DNA from: Actinomycetes bacterium
Lineage (GTDB): Bacteria > Actinomycetota > Thermoleophilia > BMS3ABIN01
Reading direction: 5' to 3'
Assembly (NCBI GenBank): GCA_021787775.1
Contig: JAJYLK010000013.1
Coordinates: 1-11,909 of the forward strand
Length of the DNA stretch: 11,909 nucleotides
The notes beneath the pieces are model-generated. The model had not been told where the DNA came from. It worked only from the letters and a program-made list of their open reading frames with translations, and ran no database searches. Made by a program: the position numbers and the translations under genes. Positions 7,201-11,909 of the stretch are shown here, piece after piece; the stretch's first letter is position 1, and each line of letters begins with the position of its first letter.

Positions 7201-8468
7201 GAGCGGAGATCTACGCCAAGACGCGGCGGGCCGGCATCTTCTATACCCTCGGCATCACCGAGCACACTACCGGCACCGCCAACGTCATGAACCTCGCCAA
7301 CCTGGCGATGGTCACCGGCCACGTCGGCGTCGAGCATGCCGGCGTCAATCCGCTGCGCGGCCAGAACAACGTCCAGGGCGCCTGCGACATGGGCGCGCTG
7401 CCGAACCTGCTGCCGGGCTACCGGTCGGTGGACGAGGCCGGCAACGTGGACTACTTCGAGCGCGAGTGGGGGGCTCGCCTGAGCGGCGTCTCCGGCTTCC
7501 GCATCCCGGAGATGTTCGACGCCATCCTTGCCGGCGACGTCAAGGGGATGTACGTCATGGGCGAAGATCCGGTGCTGACCGATCCGGACGCCAACCACGT
7601 GCGCAAGGCGGTCGGCAGCCTCGATTTCCTGGTGGTGCAGGACATCTTCATGTCGGAGACGGCAAAATACGCCGACGTCGTCCTGCCGGCGGCGCTCTAC
7701 GCCGAGAAGGACGGCACCTTCACCAACACCGAGCGCCGTGTCCAGCGGGTGCGCAAGGCGGTGGACCCGCCCGGCCAGGCGCGCCCCGACTGGGAGATCA
7801 TCTGCGACCTGGCCGGCCGCATGGGCACGCCGATGGAATACGAATCACCTGAGGCCGTCTTTGAGGAGATCCGGAGCATGACGCCGGCATACGCGGGCAT
7901 CACCTATGCCCGCCTGGACATCGCCGGGCTGCAATGGCCCTGTCCCGACACCGAGCATCCGGGCACGCCGTTTTTGCATCAGACCGTTTTCCCCCGGGGG
8001 AAGGGCCTGCTGCAGGGCATCGAACACCTGGAGCCGGCGGAGCTGACCAGCGACGAATATCCCATCCTGCTGACCACTGGCCGCAGGCTTTACCATTACA
8101 ACGTGTCAACCAGGAACTCGCAGCTGCTCGATGGCTTGATGCCTCATGAGCTGGCTGAGGTCAACCCCGTCGATGCCGGGCGCCTTGGTCTCGCCGAAGG
8201 CGACGCGGTCCGGGTGAGCTCGCGCCGGGGCACGGTCACCTCCCGGGTGACGCTGACGGAGAAAGTGCCCGAGGGCACAGTCTTCATGACGTTCCATTTC
8301 CTGGAGACCCCGGTGAACGAGCTGACCAACTCCGCTTATGACCCGATCGCCCTGACGGCGGAGTATAAGGTGTGCGCCGTCAGGATGGAGAAGGCGGACG
8401 CCGGCGTACAGAGCGCGGCCGCGGGCAACGGCGGTGCCGCGGGTGATGGCGGCGGACCGGAAGGGTAA
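4218..8468 (+). CDS. fdhA: Single-chain selenocysteine formate dehydrogenase with fused GltD-like flavin/NAD(P) and ferredoxin modules
   Basis: The frame 4218-6779 continues after an in-frame TGA (6777-6779) to TAA at 8466-8468, giving 1416 residues with selenocysteine at 854. The context HCART-U-HAPTVAGL is the formate dehydrogenase active site. Domains in order: 2Fe-2S ferredoxin (C50, C61, C64, C77); Fer4_20-type Fe-S domain (C113, C117, C121, C160, C164, C168); FAD site VIGSGPSG at 228-235; NAD(P) site VVVGGGFTAMDA at 362-373; cysteine cluster C604, C607, C609, C615; two 4Fe-4S clusters (C654-C664, C693-C703); Mo-domain 4Fe-4S cluster C728, C731, C735, C763, with K765 as likely electron relay; U854 and H855; NNVQGACDMGALPN near 1050; and a Gly/Ala-rich tail. 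It catalyses formate to CO2 or the reverse in the cytoplasm, with NAD(P)H or ferredoxin as probable partner. The GltD-like part is usually a separate subunit in related enzymes. AAGGG lies 5 nt before ATG 4218. The ZTP riboswitch upstream suggests a role in formate production. The metal may be Mo or W. Confidence 0.93.
6777..6822 (+). promoter_or_regulatory. Bacterial SECIS element for UGA-selenocysteine decoding
   Basis: Directly after the UGA, CGCTCCC (6782-6788) pairs with GGGAGCG (6816-6822), and an upper stem TGGCC (6793-6797)/GGCCA (6803-6807) closes the five-base loop GGUCU. The loop is the same as in the E. coli fdhF SECIS recognised by SelB, and the position within the coding sequence is the usual one. 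The host must therefore encode SelA/B/C/D, none of which is in this window. Confidence 0.88.
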
Positions 8469-8823
8469 GAACTGGCAGGAGCGGCTGTCAGTCCGCTCCA
8501 AGGTCTGGCTCGAGCTTGACGGCGAGCCGGTGTTTAGCCGCGGGCGGGCGCTGCTTTTTCGCGCCATCGACAGTCATGGCTCGATCAATGCGGCCGCCCG
8601 GGAGATGGGGATCTCTTACCGGCGGGCCTGGGGATACGTCAAGGCGATGGAAGAGCGGCTGGGCGTGGCGCTGGTGGAAACCAGAACCGGCGGCGCGCAC
8701 GGGGGCGGCGCCAGCCTGACGGAGGCGGCACGGGAGCTGCTGGCGGGCTTCGAGCATCTGGAGCGGGGTGTCAACGACATGGTGGACAAAAGATTCGAGG
8801 CTGAATTCAGGGACCGGGGCTGA
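8446..8823 (+). CDS. modE: Minimal ModE-type molybdate-responsive regulator (DNA-binding domain only)
   Basis: The 125-residue product is a LysR/ModE-like winged helix: KVWLELDGEPVFSRGRALLF at 19-38, the helix-turn-helix GSINAAAREMGISYRRAWGY at 45-64, then a wing with VETRTGGAHGGGASLTE and a C-terminal helix. Full-length ModE (about 260 residues) carries two Mop/TOBE domains that bind molybdate; they are absent here, as in many stand-alone ModE-N proteins. The start is uncertain: ATG 8446 is preferred, GTG 8434 and 8443 are alternatives, and none has a strong ribosome binding site. The gene overlaps the formate dehydrogenase end by 23 nt, so translational coupling is likely. It probably controls the modABC genes through the inverted repeat 15 bp downstream of its stop codon, and perhaps its own operon. 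How it senses the metal without a TOBE domain is not evident. Confidence 0.8.
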   Translation: MAADRKGKNWQERLSVRSKVWLELDGEPVFSRGRALLFRAIDSHGSINAAAREMGISYRRAWGYVKAMEERLGVALVETRTGGAHGGGASLTEAARELLAGFEHLERGVNDMVDKRFEAEFRDRG

Positions 8824-8831
8824 TTTTTTTT
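8804..8831 (+). terminator. Weak intrinsic terminator after the ModE-like gene
   Basis: AATTCAG (8804-8810) and CTGATTT (8820-8826) can pair with one T-T mismatch, and a run of eight T (8824-8831) follows. The stem is short and overlaps the stop codon, so termination would be partial at best. It fits a boundary between the formate dehydrogenase-modE transcript and modABC. Confidence 0.35.
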
Positions 8832-8837
8832 CGAGGC

Positions 8838-8860
8838 CGTTATGCAAGATAGTCATAACG
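8838..8860 (+). promoter_or_regulatory. Perfect inverted repeat resembling a ModE box
   Basis: CGTTATG-N9-CATAACG is an exact dyad between the ModE-like gene and modA. Known: ModE boxes are AT-rich dyads with CG-TATA half-sites and ATAACG ends, upstream of molybdate transport genes. The match of half-site ends and the placement support it as the operator for the adjacent regulator. No convincing -35/-10 pair could be assigned around it. Confidence 0.7.
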
Positions 8861-8872
8861 AAACGCCTGAGG

Positions 8873-8927
8873 TCGCGAAGGATCGTCAAGGCTGTCTTTC
8901 GCGAAGGCTGCCCGTCGCGGACGGCAG
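8873..8927 (+). other. Two stable hairpins in the modA leader
   Basis: TCGCGAAGGA (8873-8882) pairs with TCTTTCGCGA (8895-8904) over 10 bp with one G-U pair. CTGC-C-CGTC (8908-8916) pairs with GACGGCAG (8920-8927) with one bulged C. They lie between the ModE-like operator and modA and have no T tract, so they are not a terminator. A structured 5' leader is possible, but I cannot match it with confidence to the Moco RNA or another known riboswitch. Confidence 0.4.
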
Positions 8928-8940
8928 ACATGAAACCGGC

Positions 8941-8986
8941 ATATTCCGGGATCGGCAGACACGCGGCCGCTATATTTCCGGGATGG
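8941..8986 (+). repeat. Short direct repeat upstream of modA
   Basis: ATATTCCGGGATCGG (8941-8955) and ATATTTCCGGGATGG (8972-8986) are near-identical and start 31 bp apart, about three helical turns, 37-80 bp before the modA start. Tandem protein binding sites are possible. TATATT at 8971-8976 could be a -10 box, but no good -35 lies upstream. Confidence 0.4.
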
Positions 8987-9022
8987 ATATGTGCGAAAGG
9001 CGTGCATGAAATGAGGGATTAC

Positions 9023-9847
9023 ATGAAATATTTCAAGCTATCAACCAGGCTGCCGGCGCTGCTGTTCGTGCTGCTGCTGTTCGTGCTGGCCGGCGTGGCA
9101 GTGGTTGCCGCCGGCTGCGGCTCCGGCGCACAGGGACAGGGAACGGGCGGGCAGCAGACGCTCACCGTCTCGGCCGCCATCAGCCTTCAGGACGCCTTCA
9201 CTGACCTGGGCAAGGCGTTCGAGGCGGCGCGCCCCGGTGTTAGCGTCCAGTTCAACTTCGGCGCCTCCGGTGACCTGGAGAGCCAGATCGAGGGCGGCGC
9301 GCCGGTTGATGTCTTCGCCGCCGCCTCCACGAAGGAGACCGGCGAACTGGCGCAGAAAGGTCTGATCGACGCCGGCAGCCTGATCCAGCCCGTGGGCAAT
9401 GATCTGGTTCTGGCGGTGCCGTCCGGCTCGAAAGCGCGGTTCAGCTCGTTCGCCGATCTGGCCGCCGGTACGGGCAAGGTCGCCATCGGCAATCCCGACA
9501 CGGTGCCGGCGGGGCGTTACGCGCGTGACACGCTGACGCATTTCGGCTTGTGGAACGCGCTGCAGCCGCGGCTGGTGTACGGCGAGAGCGTCCGCCAGGT
9601 GCTCGATTACGTCGCCCGCGGTGAGGTTGATGCCGGGCTTGTTTACACCACCGACGCCCGCGCCCGCGCGTCGGAAGTGAAAGTGGCGTTGACGGCGCCG
9701 GCTGACAGCCATGCGCCGGTGACCTATCCGATGGCGGTGGTGTCCGGCAGTGCGAACCGTGCCCTGGCGGGGCAGTTCCTCGCTTTCCTGGGTTCGGCCG
9801 CCGCCCGCCCGGTCTTCGAGAAATACGGTTTCCGGTGGCAGCGGTAA
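9023..9847 (+). CDS. modA: Molybdate/tungstate ABC transporter substrate-binding lipoprotein ModA
   Basis: The 274-residue product binds molybdate or tungstate outside the membrane and delivers it to ModBC. ATG 9023 is preferred because GAGGG lies 5 nt upstream; ATG 9011 is an alternative. Residues 1-31 are a signal peptide with a long hydrophobic core, ending in a VAAGC lipobox with lipidated C32, then a Gly/Gln/Thr linker. The mature part shows the ModA pattern: VSAAISLQDAF at 49-59, FNFGASGDLESQI at 78-89, VDVFAAAS at 95-102, NPDTVPAGRYARDTL at 157-171 and a LVYTTDA ligand segment near 206-212. Length and motifs are normal for the family. Molybdate versus tungstate preference cannot be told from the sequence. 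It is followed 27 nt later by modB in the same orientation. Confidence 0.93.
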   Translation: MKYFKLSTRLPALLFVLLLFVLAGVAVVAAGCGSGAQGQGTGGQQTLTVSAAISLQDAFTDLGKAFEAARPGVSVQFNFGASGDLESQIEGGAPVDVFAAASTKETGELAQKGLIDAGSLIQPVGNDLVLAVPSGSKARFSSFADLAAGTGKVAIGNPDTVPAGRYARDTLTHFGLWNALQPRLVYGESVRQVLDYVARGEVDAGLVYTTDARARASEVKVALTAPADSHAPVTYPMAVVSGSANRALAGQFLAFLGSAAARPVFEKYGFRWQR

Positions 9848-9874
9848 ATCCTGGCATAAAGGCAGTTACTTGCC

Positions 9875-10540
9875 ATGGATAGCCCGGCGCTATTCGCTCT
9901 CAGGCTGTCGCTGCAGGTGGCGCTGATCGCCACCATCCTGGTGGTGCCGGCCGGCATCTTCTTTGCCTGGGTGCTTGCCCGCAGGCGCTTCCGCGGCCGC
10001 GACCTGCTCGATGTCGCCCTGACGCTGCCGCTGGTGCTGCCGCCGACGGTCACCGGCTATTACCTGGTGGTGCTATTCGGCCGCAACGGCGCCATCGGCA
10101 GCCGCGTCTACGCGTTGACGGGCTGGTCGATCATGTTCACCTGGGAGGCGGCCGTGCTGGCTTCCTTTGTGGTGGCGCTGCCGCTGATGGTCAAGACTTG
10201 CCGGGCGGCGTTTGAGTCGGTCGCGCCGCAACTGGTCGACGCCTCGCGGACGCTCGGGCACGCGGAGGCCGCCACTTTCATGAAGGTGGTGCTGCCGCTG
10301 TCGCGCAAGGGCGTGATAGCCGGCGCCTCGCTCGCCTTTGCCCGGGCGCTGGGCGAATTCGGGGCGACGCTGATGCTGGCGGGCAACATCCCCGGCCGCA
10401 CCAGCACGGCGCCGCTGGCGATCTACACCTACGCCAGCAGCGGCGACTGGCCGCGGGCCGACGGCCTGGTGCTGCTGTTCACGCTGGTGGCTGCCGGCTT
10501 TCTATACGTAGCCAGCAAACTGAACGCGCGCATCTTCTGA
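9875..10540 (+). CDS. modB: Molybdate ABC transporter permease ModB
   Basis: This 221-residue integral membrane protein forms the channel of the ModABC importer. About five or six hydrophobic segments are visible (for example 9-34, 45-68, 87-106, 146-170, 195-212). The conserved cytoplasmic EAA loop, EAATFMKVVLPLSRKGVIAG at 131-150, followed by ALGEFGATLMLAGN, contacts the ATPase. LPLVLPPTVTGYYLV at 51-65 is typical of ModB. A weak AAAGG lies about 13 nt upstream of ATG 9875. Length is usual for the family. It belongs to the modABC operon; the ModC start assigned here is 116 nt downstream. Confidence 0.93.
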   Translation: MDSPALFALRLSLQVALIATILVVPAGIFFAWVLARRRFRGRDLLDVALTLPLVLPPTVTGYYLVVLFGRNGAIGSRVYALTGWSIMFTWEAAVLASFVVALPLMVKTCRAAFESVAPQLVDASRTLGHAEAATFMKVVLPLSRKGVIAGASLAFARALGEFGATLMLAGNIPGRTSTAPLAIYTYASSGDWPRADGLVLLFTLVAAGFLYVASKLNARIF

Positions 10541-10656
10541 GGATGGATGGACGCCGGATGAACACGGAAGCCGGCAGCAGTGAACAGGGCGCGGCGAGCC
10601 TGGCGATGGCGCCGGGAGAGCGAAGCAAGCCGGATCAGAGGGTAGTTGAGGATCAG

Positions 10657-11388
10657 ATGGGTATTGAACTAGATATTAGTAAACAGGTCAACGGCTTTCG
10701 CCTCGACGCCGGCTGGCAGGCCGGCCGCGAGCTGGTGGCGCTGTTCGGCCGCTCCGGCGCCGGCAAGACGATGACGCTGCAGATGATCGCCGGCTTGCTC
10801 AAACCCGACCAGGGCCGCATCCGCATAAACGGCGAGACGCATTTCGACAGCGGCGCCCGCATCGACCGGCGCACGAGACACAGGCGTCTGGGATACGTAT
10901 TCCAGAACCAGGCGCTTTTCCCGCACATGAGCGTGCAGCAGAATGTCGCTTACGGCCTGGCTGGCGTCCGCGGCGAGCGCCTGCGTCGCGGCGGCCAGGA
11001 ACGCGGCGAGCGCGTGGCGGAGATGCTCGCGCTCTTCGGGCTGGAAGGAATCGAGCACTCTCTGCCCCGTGACATCTCCGGCGGCCAGCAGCAGCGGGTG
11101 GCGCTGGCGCGGGCGCTGATCGGCCGGCCGCGGCTGCTGATGCTGGACGAGCCATTCTCGGCCCTGGACATGCCGGCGCGGCTCGAGCTGCGGCGCACGA
11201 TCCGGGAAGTACAGGCAAAATTCTGCATCCCGATGCTGCTGGTGACCCATTCCTTCGCCGAGGTGCGGGAGATGGCGGACCGCGTCATCGTGTATGCGTC
11301 GGGCAGCGTGGCGCAGACCGGCTCGCCGGCAGAGATCGAGGCGAGGCCGGCCTCGCCCGGGGTCGAGGAACTGATGGGATTGGAATAG
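10657..11388 (+). CDS. modC: Molybdate ABC transporter ATP-binding protein ModC, without TOBE domain
   Basis: The 243-residue ATPase powers ModB. All ABC motifs are present: Walker A GRSGAGKT at 31-38, Q-loop FQNQ at 82-85, signature ISGGQQQR at 140-147, Walker B LLMLDEP at 160-166, D-loop SALD at 168-171 and the H-loop histidine at 198 (VTHSF). It ends soon after the nucleotide-binding domain, so the C-terminal TOBE (Mop) domain of E. coli-type ModC, about 350 residues, is missing. ATG 10657 is chosen because GAGG lies 5 nt upstream and codons right after it are AT-rich. The frame is also open back to ATG 10543, directly after the modB stop, but that would add 38 residues of non-domain, Ser/Ala/Gly-rich sequence. 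If 10657 is right, 10541-10656 is a spacer with no evident element. Confidence 0.9.
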   Translation: MGIELDISKQVNGFRLDAGWQAGRELVALFGRSGAGKTMTLQMIAGLLKPDQGRIRINGETHFDSGARIDRRTRHRRLGYVFQNQALFPHMSVQQNVAYGLAGVRGERLRRGGQERGERVAEMLALFGLEGIEHSLPRDISGGQQQRVALARALIGRPRLLMLDEPFSALDMPARLELRRTIREVQAKFCIPMLLVTHSFAEVREMADRVIVYASGSVAQTGSPAEIEARPASPGVEELMGLE

Positions 11389-11400
11389 AATCGGCTTGCC

Positions 11401-11422
11401 CGGCCCGGTCGGGTCCGGGCCG
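11401..11422 (+). other. GC-rich hairpin between modC and the MoeA-like gene
   Basis: CGGCCCGG (11401-11408) pairs perfectly with CCGGGCCG (11415-11422) around a six-base loop. No T tract follows, so it is not a standard intrinsic terminator. It may stabilise the modABC mRNA end, cause pausing or attenuate readthrough. A second GC-rich fold is possible at about 11442-11466. Confidence 0.4.
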
Positions 11423-11520
11423 TCGCCGCGGCTGGCTGTCAGGCCGCCGTTCCTGAGCGGCAGCGGCGCCGGGCCGCCAGACCGCTCCCTGGACGGACAG
11501 ACCAGAAGAAGGAGAACATT

Positions 11521-11909
11521 ATGCGTGAGACCAGCCAGAAGACCGTGCCGGTGCGGGAGGCAGCCGGCACAGTGCTGTGCCACGACGTCACCGAGATCAA
11601 CCCGCGCACGGGTTTCAAGGGCGCCCGCTTCCGGCGCGGCCACGTGATCACTGACGCCGACATCGACACCCTGCTCGACCTGGGCAAGGAGAACATCTAC
11701 GCGCTTGCTCTCGGCGCCGGGCAGCTGCATGAGGATGACGCCGCGCTCCGGCTGGCGGCCGCGGTCGCCGGCCCGGGGACACACTTCGTTCCCGAGCCGC
11801 GCGAGGGCAAGATCAACATCACCGCCGTCACCGCCGGGTTGCTCTCGGTCAACGTGGCGGCGCTGGAGCGTTTCAACTCAAGCGGCCAGGTGATGTGCGC
11901 CACGCTGCA
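11521..11909 (+). CDS. MoeA-like molybdopterin-binding protein, N-terminal part (3' end outside window)
   Basis: The first 129 residues are in the window. A strong AAGGAG lies 7 nt before ATG 11521. The sequence starts with VPVREAAGTVLCHDVTEI, then an FKGARFRRGHVIT segment, DIDTLLDLGKENIYAL, LHEDDAALRLA and EGKINITA. This is the pattern of the short MoeA-related proteins (about 330-350 residues, with a MoCF-type domain later on) found in anaerobes near Mo enzymes. MoeA itself inserts the metal into adenylylated molybdopterin; the exact reaction of these relatives is less well defined. The position after modABC supports a role in Mo/W cofactor synthesis or sensing. The MoCF domain is beyond the edge, so the assignment rests on the N-terminus and the context. 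Confidence 0.72.
   Translation, partial: MRETSQKTVPVREAAGTVLCHDVTEINPRTGFKGARFRRGHVITDADIDTLLDLGKENIYALALGAGQLHEDDAALRLAAAVAGPGTHFVPEPREGKINITAVTAGLLSVNVAALERFNSSGQVMCATL

Noticed and set aside
5463..7598. A 711-codon open frame on the minus strand inside the formate dehydrogenase gene
   Set aside because: It is antisense to strongly conserved formate dehydrogenase domains, has no recognisable domain, and is typical of long spurious frames in GC-rich coding DNA.
8768..9022. An N-terminal extension of ModA of about 85 residues from an ATG at 8768
   Set aside because: It would overlap the ModE-like gene and run through the operator and leader hairpins; the signal peptide and a good ribosome binding site point to ATG 9023.
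10543..10656. An upstream ATG for ModC right after the modB stop
   Set aside because: It adds 38 low-complexity residues before the conserved start of the ABC domain, whereas ATG 10657 has a well-spaced GAGG. It remains possible and is noted as an alternative.
1..11909. CRISPR arrays, insertion sequences, tRNA or rRNA genes
   Set aside because: No regularly spaced repeats, transposase motifs, terminal inverted repeats or tRNA/rRNA-like sequences were seen on reading through the window.

Overview
The window is a GC-rich bacterial segment built around molybdenum (or tungsten) enzymes and metal supply. A selenocysteine-containing formate dehydrogenase, many iron-sulfur clusters, a lipoprotein-type ModA and the high GC suggest an anaerobic or facultatively anaerobic, CO2/formate-metabolising bacterium, for example a deep-branching Actinobacteriota, Chloroflexota or clostridial lineage. 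The sequence alone does not fix the taxon.

Layout. (1) Positions 1-3216, minus strand: one uninterrupted reading frame that begins as a DMSO-reductase-family molybdopterin oxidoreductase and continues, without any stop codon, through a roughly 40-residue linker into a NifS/IscS-type cysteine desulfurase that runs off the left edge. (2) 3283-4033: an AT-richer stretch with a small membrane-anchored hypothetical gene that looks frameshifted near its 3' end, and three candidate promoters. (3) 4034-4183: a ZTP (pfl-motif) riboswitch with an overlapping intrinsic terminator, behind a good sigma-70-like promoter. (4) 4218-8468: a 1416-residue single-chain formate dehydrogenase with an in-frame UGA at codon 854 and an E. 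coli-like SECIS hairpin right after it. A 2Fe-2S domain, a GltD-like flavin/NAD(P) module and a two-cluster ferredoxin precede the catalytic domain. (5) 8446-8823: a minimal ModE-type regulator overlapping the formate dehydrogenase 3' end. (6) 8838-8860: a perfect inverted repeat resembling a ModE box, then a structured leader, then modA (9023), modB (9875) and modC (10657) for molybdate/tungstate import. (7) 11521 to the right edge: the start of a MoeA-like molybdopterin-binding protein.

How it may work together (inference). ModABC brings in the oxyanion under a ModE-like regulator, and the MoeA-like protein probably acts in cofactor handling. The formate dehydrogenase exchanges electrons between NAD(P)H or ferredoxin and CO2/formate in the cytoplasm. 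ZTP builds up when 10-formyl-tetrahydrofolate is short, and this riboswitch is arranged as an ON switch, so the enzyme is probably induced to make formate from CO2 for one-carbon metabolism. The divergent fusion joins a Mo enzyme to a sulfur donor, which fits the need of this family for a sulfurated Mo centre.

The two observations most worth following are the oxidoreductase-cysteine desulfurase fusion and the ZTP riboswitch controlling a single-chain selenocysteine formate dehydrogenase.
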